Positions 33,349 to 42,745 of a stretch of DNA of 64,000 bases are shown here, in pieces. The DNA is from Flaveria trinervia (taxonomy: Eukaryota > Streptophyta > Magnoliopsida > Asterales > Asteraceae). Numbering within the stretch: the first letter of the stretch is position 1; each line of letters begins with the position of its first letter. The translations under genes and the position numbers were made by a program. The notes beneath the pieces were generated by a model. That model made no database searches and was not told the DNA's origin. It saw only the letters and a list, made by a program, of their open reading frames with translations. The stretch is taken from assembly GCA_025506515.1 (NCBI GenBank), contig CM046443.1, positions 25,145,560-25,209,559 on the forward strand, written 5' to 3'.

Positions 33349-33442
33349 TTCCTTATGAAATGATGCAGGGTTCTTCAGCATGCCAAAGGAGCATCTGGTA
33401 TGTAGACAGTGGAGGATCTATGCATATGACTGGGAGAGTTCT
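33349..33442 (+). pseudogene. pol: Element D pol start (protease motif)
   Basis: Reads MQGSSACQRSIWYVDSG, then GSMHMTGRVL. The catalytic DSG is intact. Element C inserted immediately downstream (duplication GTTCT 33438-33442), and D pol continues at 45866. Confidence 0.85.
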
Positions 33443-33553
33443 TGAAGATCATGTTAGGTTGGACTCACTTTAGTATAGATGTTTACTTTACATTGTAATA
33501 GGACTTTTGTTAGTTTCATTTTGTTTGTAATTAGCAGTTTTGGCAGTCTAGTG

Positions 33554-33589
33554 AAACTGTGAGCGAATCTATACATTCGCTCACAGTTT
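33554..33589. repeat. Perfect 15-bp inverted repeat in C LTR
   Basis: aaactgtgagcgaat (33554-33568) and its exact reverse complement (33575-33589) are separated by ctatac. The copy in the 3' LTR (about 45459-45494) has one transition in the right arm. Confidence 0.9.
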
Positions 33590-33648
33590 GCTGTTTTGGT
33601 TTACCCGGCGAACTTGTGTTCTGCCGGGCGAAACTATAGTTTCGGCAT

Positions 33649-33675
33649 GACAGTTTCGCTGGTAGCGAAACTGTC
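33649..33675. repeat. Perfect 12-bp inverted repeat in C LTR
   Basis: gacagtttcgct (33649-33660), loop ggt, agcgaaactgtc (33664-33675). This is the C keyword in a tight hairpin just upstream of the TATA box. The 3' LTR copy has one transition in the left arm. Confidence 0.9.
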
Positions 33676-33959
33676 AGCGAATCTACGACTGCTATATATA
33701 CTAGTGTCATTTCACTTTGTATGGTAAGCTTGCAAAACCCTAATCGTCGAATTCTGTTGCAAGCTACCATTTCTAAGCAGTTACTTCATTGAAATACAAT
33801 TGTGCTTATTGTTATTGAGTGAGTTTGTTCATTTGAGTACCAATTATGTCTTGATTCATCATATTCACTTCTCAATTGTTGTTATTTGGATTGTGTGTTT
33901 GATATTGATCAAATTATCCTATCAATTGTACTGTTCATCGATCACATGGACCAATAATA

Positions 33960-33971
33960 TGGTATCAGAGC
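33960..33971 (+). promoter_or_regulatory. Element C primer-binding site
   Basis: tggtatcagagc, an exact copia initiator-Met tRNA primer site, three bases after the LTR end. Confidence 0.95.
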
Positions 33972-34179
33972 CTTAGTGCTCTTGATTTGTTGATTTTTTT
34001 TGTGTTTTGGTCAATATCTAGTTTCAATCAATTTTCATTGGATTATCAGCTGTTTTTGGCATGGAAATTGATTGAATTATGCTTGTTCTGATTGAGGAAG
34101 ATTCTACAATCATCAGATCTCAAATTCATTGAGTTTGGATGATTTCAGATTGATTTTGAGGTGAAAAAGGGTTTTGAGA

Positions 34180-34578
34180 TCGACCAGCGAAATTACTGTT
34201 CTTACAGCGAAACTGTCATCTTCATTCAGCGAAATTATGAGTTATTTTAGATCAGAAGTTGTTTTCTAGAGTTTCAGCGAAAGTATTCCCTTGAACGAAA
34301 GTTCATTAGTGTTTTTGACCAATCATCAAGCGAAATTGCTGCCGAATCTATTTTTGAACGAAAGTTCAAGCTTGTTTCCTGCGAATTTAGCAGCGAAACT
34401 AAGCAATTGTTGTCTCTGTTCAAGCGAAAGTGCTGTTGAAATTGCAAGCGAAAGTGTCTGTTTTTGCGAAAGTATCTGCGATAGTATTGTTCAGCGAAAC
34501 TATTAGCCAAGTCACCTCTTTCAGCGAATTTGTTAGCGAATTTGTCAGCGAAATTATTAATTTTTCTGCCGAAACTAT
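34180..34578 (+). repeat. Element C leader: keyword cluster
   Basis: Roughly 18 variants of agcgaaa or gcgaat phrases (for example cagcgaaactgtc, aagcgaaagtgctg) in 400 bp, all in the same orientation and ending right at the gag ATG (ctgccgaaactatATG). The phrases do not keep a constant period, so this is not a simple tandem repeat. Confidence 0.85.
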
Positions 34579-37432
34579 ATGTCGAAATTAACTACTCTTA
34601 CACTTGCGGATCTTGAAAGTGTTGCTCCTAATAGACCTCCAAGACTCATTAATGGAGATAATTTTGAAGATCGGAAGAGATGGCTCAAAGCTTTCTTTTT
34701 CTACACAGATCATAATCAATGGGAATCGATTATTTCAGGTCCTCATATACCTACGGTTACAGTTGGTGATGTCGTTTCTCAGAACAAAGACCCATCTTCT
34801 TATACTGAAAGAGATCTGACACTGATTTATCGTGATCAAAAAGATTTTGGTGCTCTAACTCTCTGCTTGGCTCCAGATATCTACAATCGTTTTGCAGAGC
34901 ATAAAAATGCTAAATCCCTTTATGATGCTCTCTGTGAATTCTATGATGGGAATGCAGATCTGGTGAAAGACAAGAGTATTCAAGCTGAAAAGGAGTTTAA
35001 TTCGTTTGTAGGATACAAGAATGAAAGTTTGACAGATCTGACAAATCGTTTCTTAACCGTCTCAAGCACTCTGAAGAAGTATGATGAAAGACTCTCCAAC
35101 AGTGAACAAGTTAACAGGCTTCTCGATTCTCTTCCACCACAGTGGAGTCTTCAAGTGAGGATGCTCAAACAAGAAAGAGGTTTTACAGATTATAAGCTGA
35201 TGGATATCATTAACAAGTTGAAATCTTTTGAGTTGGATATGAAAAGAAGAGAATTTAACCAGACTATGATGCCCACATCTGGTTTTTCTCAAAATGCTGC
35301 TTTGTTGTCATCCGCTGCAAACTCTCACATTCAAAATCCAATTCAAGGAGGGAGCAATACAAGTAATTTCTCGAGTGGTAGTAATCATGTTGGAAAATAA
35401 TTGGGAAATTCTAAGGTGAATGCTGAAACTTCAATTTCATCTGAAACAATGGCTCTTTTTGGAATGTTTGTTCAGAGCTATGAAGCTCTTGTTGCTGGTG
35501 AATTGAAAGGTAAAGGAATGACTATGGAGGATATGTATCAGGTGATCCTGATGATTTAGAAGAAACTGACATTCAATGGCAAATGGCGATGTTAACTTTA
35601 AGAGCCAGGAGATTCATGGAAAGAACAGGAAGAAAGAACTTTGGTGGTCAATCATCTACCTAAAAACTAGGATTTGATAAGTCAAAATTGAGGTGCTTTA
35701 ACTGTAAACAATTGGGACATTTTAAACGTGAATGTCCATTACCAATTGTCACAGATCCTAGTAACACTGGAGTACCAAGATTGATAGCAGAGAAAGAAAA
35801 GGAAGAAGGAAATTCAAAAAAGGAGTCAGCTTTGATCTCAAACTTTGACTGGAGTGCGGAGGTGGAAGAAACAAGATCTGAAATAAATCACGCGTTAGTT
35901 GCTGAGGTTGTGGAAAGTGATGAGATGGAAGTTGATAAAGATGGATTTGTGCTGTTCAAGGAATTCAAAGGAGAAAATGAATCTTCAGTAAAGGAGAAAG
36001 AAGAGAAGGCAGATGGAGAGGAGAAAGAGGAAATTACAGGTTCAGATGAAGAAAGGAATTCAAAAGCCACGAAAGGAAAAGAGAAGGATGATGCGGCCGC
36101 TACTGTTGAGGAAAGGAAATCAAGTACTCCAGTATGCATGTGCGATAAAGCTTTAGCTGCCGAAAGGATGGTAATGGGACTTCCTTATGAGGTAATACAG
36201 GATATGTGCTCATCTGCTTGCAAAATTAGACTTTTGGGATTTATAAGGATAATCGTTTGTTAATTGATAATGAAAAGGATTTAAAACGAATTAATGATGA
36301 ACTTAAAATGAATGAATCAAAATATTTTGTGAAATTAAATGAGGCTTTAAAAGAAACTGATCATTTAAAAAGAATTGTTTTGGAAAGAAATGTAGAGGTA
36401 ATACTTTGACTGAACGGGTTGCTCTTGCTGAATTTGAAGCAAGCAAACTTCAGTCAAAGTTAGATAAATGGACTATTTCTGGAATGAAACATAATGATCT
36501 TTGTAAATCTCAACGGGGAGCAAGAATTAAAACAGGTTTGGGTTATGAAAATGTACAGGTTTATCCTCCTCCTAGTATATACTGTTATTCTCCTATGCCT
36601 GTTCCTCATCCTTCTAATGATTTAATCAAATCAGATACTGACAGTATGTCTGCAGGTTCAGTCGGGAATAACTCTAAGTACATTCGTGAAGACTACGACT
36701 ATGGACCAACTAGTGGGCTTGGATGCACTAGTTCTAGTACACCTGACAATCAACAGTCTGTTTTAGATAATAAGTCTAGTTTAAATTCAGTGTTTGTTCC
36801 TAGTTCAAATGTAACGGACTTGAATGTCTCATGTTCTCTTGATAGTTCTATTTCATCTTGTACTTCAAATCATGATAGTGATGATTTTTGTTCTGGTAAT
36901 GAATGCAATGAATCTGATGTTTCTCCTAAAACAACTGAGCAACTTAAAATTAATTCTTTCGAAAAGTTCTTTTCTCAACCTATTCCATCTTTCATACCAT
37001 TAAATATGACATCATCAGAAAAATGTAGTTCGTCTTTATCTGACACTGGTACCAATGGTACGAGTTTTACTGATTTGTCAGAAGAATCACGTTTTGATTT
37101 TGACAAGAAGACTCTGATTCAAATAAACAAAAACATCATGAGATGTATGAGACATTCAGTGATGTGATTCTAGTTTGTCTGAATGTGATGAGGAGATTAT
37201 TATTGATCCTATTTTTACCTCATCACATCATCGATCTAGATTCAAACATCATTGTTTCAGGTGTGGTGAAGAGGATCATCTTATCAAAAATTGCCCTTTG
37301 ATTCAAAGATCCTCTAATAGGAATTGTTTTGGGAATAAATTGACAAAATTGGTTAATAATTTCTTTTGTAAAAAATCTGCTTCTTTAAAAACAAAAGTTG
37401 TTCAATCTTGGGTCCCTATTGCTCCTGGCTAA
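34579..37432 (+). pseudogene. gag: Element C gag (broken)
   Basis: ATG 34579 opens 273 codons of capsid (UBN2-type) sequence (LKAFFFYTDHNQWESI), closed by a TAA at 35398 after which the frame continues briefly. A frameshift near 35550 precedes DIQWQMAMLTLRARRFMER and the first knuckle CFNCKQLGHFKREC (about 35691-35732). An acidic Glu/Lys-rich region (35780-36130) and a Ser/Asn-rich linker (36406-37167) follow. The second knuckle is CFRCGEEDHLIKNC near 37255-37296. It ends SWVPIAPG-stop at 37432, the shared gag terminus. Confidence 0.88.
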
Positions 37433-40400
37433 ATGACTTGTTAATTCATTTCAAGGATCCTCTTCAAAGATTGTACACAGTCTGTGGCATGTTGATAGCG
37501 GATGTTCCAAGCATATGACGGGATTAAAGGATTTGTTGACCAATTATCGGATTATAGATGGAGGATATGTGGCATTTGCTGGAAATAAGAAGGGTGGAAA
37601 AATGATTGGACAAGGAGAAGTTACCAATGGTTCTCTTACTCTAGAAAAAGTCAACCATGTTCCTGAATTGGCTTTTAATCTTCTGAGTGTCTCTCAAATT
37701 TGTGATAAAGACATTCCTGTCCTATTTAAATCTGACGAATGTTTATTTTTAAAATCAGCGATAGCTATTTCAGAGGATTTAATTCTCATGCGTGCTCCAA
37801 GGAAACATGATACATATCTTCTTGATATGAATTCAAATGAGTCAAAGGCTACTGCAACTTGTCTTCTCTCAAAAGCATCAACCTCTGAGTCACTCTTGTG
37901 GCATTGTCGCTTAGGCCATGTCAATTTTAAGATAATTAATAAATTAGTCAAGAACAATCTTGTTAGAGGACTTCCTTTAAAAGATTTTTCTGTTACTGAA
38001 AAATGCATGGCATGTGCCAAAGGGAAACAACATAAGAAACCTCATAAGCCCAAACTTTTAAATAGCATATCAAGTCCTCTTGAGTTGTTACATACTGATT
38101 TATTTGGGCCAATTAGTGTTAAATCAATTGCTAAAAAATCTTTTTGTCTTGTTGTTACAGATGATTCTCAGTTATTCATGGGTGAGTTTTTTTTGCACAC
38201 AAAAGTGAAGTTGCAGAGGAATTGCAGAAATTAATCATTTCTATTGAATCAGTCAGTAAGAGAAGAGTTATGGGATTAAGAAGTGACAACGACACTGAAT
38301 TTAAAAATCAGATTCTTGATTCATTTTGTGCTCAAAAAGGGATTGTGAGACAATTTAGTGCTGCAGAACACCCCAGCAGAACGGTATTGCAGAAAGAAAG
38401 AATCGCACTCTTGTGGAAGCTGCTCGTACAATGTTGATAGAATCCTCATTACCCATTATTTTCTGGGCTGAAGCTGTTAATTGTGCATCTTATGTTCTAA
38501 ACAGGGTGCTAATTGTGAAAGATAAAGTGAAGACTCCTTATGAACTTTTTTCATAAGAGGAAGCCACTAATTGATTTCTTTCGACCATTTAGATGTTCTT
38601 GTACTCTTCTGAATACTCAATCTCAAAAGACAAAATTTAGTGCTGTTTTTGACGAGTGTTATTTTGTTGGATACTCTTCTTCACAAAAGGCGTACCGAGT
38701 TTATAACAAGAGACACGTATTGTTCAAGAGTCATTCTATGTTGATTGGCAAGAATCCAATCCTTCTGAAGTGAAATCTGAACCTGCATGGTTCTTTGACT
38801 CCAATACTGTGTTCAATTCATTTAATTTGCCAGTTTTCGATGATGATACATCAATTCCAAGTACTCACGAATATTATTCCATCATCTCCATCGTCTGTTC
38901 CATCCATCCCGCTAGTAAATGATGCTGTTTCAACTGATGTCAGCTCATCGTCTCCAATGCCTGATCAAGCTCCATTATCTGATTCTTTATCTCCTACATC
39001 TCCTAACTTACCTGATTCCACACCTGTCATTGATACACCTTCCTCTAATCTTTCTCCGGACATGGCTGACTTCTTCAACTATCTTTCCTTCTTCAAGTGA
39101 TTACAAAACTTTGAAAGATCATCCGCTCGATAATGTGATTGGATCTGTTTCTGATGGTGTTCGCACGCGAAGTCAATCTGGTCTGATTAATGTTTGTCTT
39201 TTCTCATGCTTTATTTCTCAAATTGTTCCAAAAAATGTTCATGCTGCTCTACAAGATCCTTGTTGGGTAGAATCTATGCAATTGGAACTTCAACAGTTTA
39301 GAAAGCTTCAGATTTGGACCTTAGTTGATTTACCTCCCAACAAATATCCAATTGGTACAAATGGGTATTTAAGAACAAACCAGATGATCGGGTGTGTGGT
39401 GTGCGCAACAAATCTAGACTTGTATGCAAGGCTTTGCTCAAGAAGAAGGAATTGATTATACGGAAGTCTTTGCTCCAGTTGCTCGTCTTGAAGCAATCAG
39501 AATATTTCTTGCTCATGCTGCTCATAAACAATTCAAAGTTTACCAGATGGATGTGAAATGTGCTTTTCTCTACGGAGACATTGATGAGGAGATATATGTG
39601 TGTCAACCACCAGGCTTTGAAGATCCTGATTTTCCTGATAAAGTGTATAAACTTGCTAATCTTTGTATGGTCTTCATCAAGCACCCAGAATCTGGTATGA
39701 GACTCTTACGCAATATCTTCTAAGCAATGGTTACTCTCGTGGTACCATTGATATGACCTTATTTAAAAGAGAGGTGAATGGTGAAATGATCTTTGTTCAA
39801 GTGTATGTCGATGATATTATTTTTGGATCTACAAACTCTCAATTGTGTAGAGAGTTCGAAGAAGTGATGAGCCAAAGTTTGAAATGAGTATGATGGGTGA
39901 AATGTGTTTCTTTCTTGGATTGCAAGTTGAACAACAGAAAGAAGGAATTCTTATTCATCAAGAAAAGTACATTAAAGATATTCTGAAGAAATTTAAGATG
40001 GATGATGCTCTACTGAGATGACTCCTTTTACTGCTCAGACATGTCTAACTCCGGATGAAAATGGAAAACCAGTTGATCCTCATCTTTTTCGGTCTATGAT
40101 TGGCTCTCTCATGTATCTTACTGCAAGTCGTCCTGATATCACTTTCGCTGTCGGTTACTGTGCTCGATATCAGTCGGCTCCAAAGGAATCTCATGAGAAA
40201 GCTGTCAAACGAATATTTCGTTATCTCAAAGGATCGTCTCGTCTCGGTTGTGGTATCCGTATGGTGGAAATTTTGATTTACATGCTTACTCTGATAGTGA
40301 TTCCAATGGTTGCAGGTTAAACAGAAAATCTGTGTCTGGAGGTTGTCATATTTGGGAAATTGTCTGGTATCCTGGCAGAGCAAGAAACAAACTACTGTTT

Positions 40401-40739
40401 CTCTTTCTACAAGGGAAGCTGAATATATTGCTGCCTCCAGCTGCTGCTCTCAAGTTCTCTGGATCCAACATCAAATGATTGATTATGGCATTATTTTTTC
40501 ATACACCTTTATTCTGTGACAATGAGGCTGCCATTGGAATTGCTAAAAACCCCATTCATCATTCCCGCACAAAGCATATTGAAACACGAATCCATGCTAT
40601 TCGTGATGCTCAAGAGAAGGGTTTCATTAATATTATACCCATCGATAAAAAAAATCAAAAAGCTGATCTTTTCACAAAAACATTTGATAAACCTCGTTTT
40701 TATGAATTGATTTCTATGCTTGGGTTAATATCCTTTTAA
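37433..40739 (+). pseudogene. pol: Element C pol (broken)
   Basis: The protease has an intact WHVDSGCSKHMTG (37485-37523), then a GAG-pre-integrase domain ending LWHCRLGHVNFK. The integrase has LLHTDLFGP and RSDNDTEF, and its Glu region is frameshifted (about 38370-38400). The reverse transcriptase is open from about 39424, with VYQMDVKCAFLYG and VYVDDIIFGS (about 39806), and frame breaks at both ends. RNase H from 40018 has a frameshift near 40250, then a second open piece ending FYELISMLGLISF-stop at 40739. Catalytic residues are preserved where readable. Confidence 0.9.
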
Positions 40740-41242
40740 ACATTTTCATTTTCTATTTCTTTATTAAAAAAATATTATAACAACATATAAACAAAATTAA
40801 TTAAAATGAAAATTCATTGATAATAATCGAAATATGAAAATAAAAATTTGGGGAGTAATATCATTATTCTGAGATTGGAATTTAACAAGATGAGAAATGA
40901 TTATATATTCTCTAAAATTTTTATTTACATGACCAGTACTTCTATGAGAAATGATAGTAACTGTTACTGGATTCTGTTTCACATTAAAAAAGGAAATGGA
41001 TCAGATTCTTTAACGATATGCTTGATAGACTCTGCCTGACGAATGAAGTAGACAGCAGCTTTTTGATTAAATTAAACTTTATGCTTAAGAATGTCTGGAT
41101 TTACTCAATCGTTTTGGATTGCACAAAAACTGAGTCCTGACAAAAATTGGATTGAGAATGAATCTTTCATTCATTTTGCTTTGTTTTGTCATCATCCTCT
41201 GCTGGTATATTTAGTGTCAAGATGTCTTGTGTCTGTGCTTAT

Positions 41243-41374
41243 CTCCTCTGCTGTACGTGAGTACTGACCTGGAGTGATGATCTCCTCTGCTGTACGATAG
41301 TACTGACCTGGAACTCTCATCAGCACATGTTCAAATGGTTATCTCCTCTGTTATACGTGAGTATAGATCTGGAG
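41243..41374 (+). ncRNA. Conserved hairpin array, element C (three copies)
   Basis: C1 (41243-41274): CTCC-TCTG-CTGTAC-GTGA-GTACTG-ACCT-GGAG. C2 (41282-41313): the same, with loop GATA and outer TCC/GGA, plus flanking gatga/tcatc. C3 (41343-41374): inner stem TTATAC/GTATAG, loop GTGA, ATCT in place of ACCT, outer CTCC/GGAG, and a further perfect 7-bp flanking stem aaatggt/accattt (41333-41339, 41380-41386). C1 to C3 shows paired changes (GTAC/GTAC to ATAC/GTAT). Confidence 0.72.
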
Positions 41375-41618
41375 CTCTCACCATTTTGATATAATTATGT
41401 CAAATCATCTTATCGATGAATTTCTCTCAGAATGAAATATTCTGTTGATAATCATTTGCACACTAATTCACAAACCTTGTTCTTTGAAGATTGATTCATA
41501 ATTCAAGAAATCCTGAGTTGGGTGAGGGTTTTTACCAAATGATGGTGGGGTCTTGCATTTTAAAGCATCTAATCGAACCTTAAATGAATCATAAGCTGTT
41601 GTTCGAAAAAGGATAAGG

Positions 41619-41651
41619 CATGAGTTTAAGTGGACAATTATATCAGCAATC
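41619..41651 (+). promoter_or_regulatory. Conserved post-hairpin block, element C
   Basis: catgagtttaagtggacaat, a short AT segment, then gcaatc, matching the blocks in A and B. Upstream, taatcgaaccttaaat (about 41572-41587) also resembles taattaaaccttaaat in A (about 29431-29446). Confidence 0.6.
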
Positions 41652-41894
41652 GTTATTGATTTGTTCTAATTTCAGTTGTTTCTGTGCAGATTGTGATCAG
41701 ATCTTGTATTCAGTATGATCTCATGACTGGTAGATGATTTTTTGATCATTTTATGTTCTAAAATATTTAGAGAATGTGATCTCTGATTACTTTAGATCTC
41801 ATTATTAGATGTGCTTCCTTTAAGTATATAATTTAAAAAAATAATATTAAAATAAAAAATAAAAATAATAAATAATAATAATAATAATAAAATA

Positions 41895-42665
41895 AAAGGT
41901 GCGAAAGTATTCTTTCGCTAATAATTTCGCAAAGCGAAACTGCAATTTCGCTAGGTTGGCTAATAAGTTGTTAATCAGTTACATCCTAGCGAAATTACAG
42001 TTTCACTGGGCGAAACTGTAAATTCTCCAGACGAATTTATTAAGTCCGTTTGCGAAACTATTTGCTATATAAGTCATGTTTGCGAATTTTCTCTCATAAT
42101 TTCGCACAATCGCTCAGTTTCACTTTTAGGGTTTATCCGTAACTTTTAGGCGATTTTGACTTGTGTTTGTGATTTGGACTGATTTTTCATGAGATTCACT
42201 TCGTATGTGAGTTTCGAACACTGATTCACTTTCTAATCTGGATTAAATAGTCTATTCTTAAGTTATCTAGATTGTGTCTCTTCGGTGGTTTCGCTGTTCG
42301 TTCAGCGAAACTACTAATTGTCTGCGAAATTGAACGAAAGTTCACATCTTTTCTGCGAAACTGTAAAGTTATGTTGTCCGAGCAAACTTAACAGTTTCGC
42401 CATATCTTCTCTAATTTCGCAATGACTGATCTTTAATTTACACAGTTTCGCTTGTATTTTCTTATGTTAGCGAAACTAATTTGTAATAGCGAAACTAAAT
42501 TAATATTTGGTGAAACTAATTGCGAAACTACTTTAATTCATTCTAATCTTGTCGAAACTAATTTTTGTTCTGCGAAAATAACAAGTTTCAATGAGCGAAA
42601 TTATAGTTTCGCTTGTCGAAACCGTTTGTTTTCCTTGTCGAAATTGTTTCGCTTGCCGAAATTGA
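41895..42665 (+). repeat. Element C pre-ORF2 keyword cluster
   Basis: Dozens of gcgaaa/tttcgc phrases in both orientations over 770 bp, including paired forms (ctttcgctaataatttcgcaaagcg near 41912). It uses the same vocabulary as the C LTR and leader. Confidence 0.85.
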
Positions 42666-42723
42666 TTGTTTCTTTTGTTTTTGTTTTATTTTCTTATTTT
42701 CAGTATTTCTTATTCAAATTTAT

Positions 42724-42739
42724 TTGTTGTTCTTTTCAG
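42724..42739 (+). promoter_or_regulatory. Putative 3' splice site at C ORF2
   Basis: ttgttgttcttttcag, a strong pyrimidine tract plus ag, six bases before ATG 42746. This is the best acceptor of the three seen. Confidence 0.6.
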
Positions 42740-42745
42740 GTTATC

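Larger units (their letters stand above)
33443..33956 (+). repeat. Element C 5' LTR
   Basis: Starts tgaagatca and ends ggaccaata, where the expected terminal CA is TA (the 3' LTR has caaca). It contains two perfect inverted repeats built from the keyword agcgaaactgt: 33554-33589 and 33649-33675. A third palindrome, cgaaactatagtttcg, lies between them. The TATA box is ctatatatac at about 33692-33701. Length 514 bp. Confidence 0.93.
40740..42745 (+). other. Element C spacer between pol and ORF2
   Basis: A 2 kb non-coding spacer. In order it holds AT-rich DNA, three conserved hairpins (41243-41374), a conserved block (41619-41651), an acceptor-like tttcag/gtgcag region near 41690, an AT-rich stretch, a dense C keyword cluster (41895-42665), and a pyrimidine tract ending in ag just before the ORF2 ATG. 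Confidence 0.75.

Noticed and set aside
33531..33770. 79-residue minus-strand frame, also at 45436-45675
   Set aside because: It recurs only because both positions are copies of the C LTR.
41243..41374. Hammerhead-type ribozyme
   Set aside because: The conserved CUGAUGA and GAAA core is absent from the hairpins.
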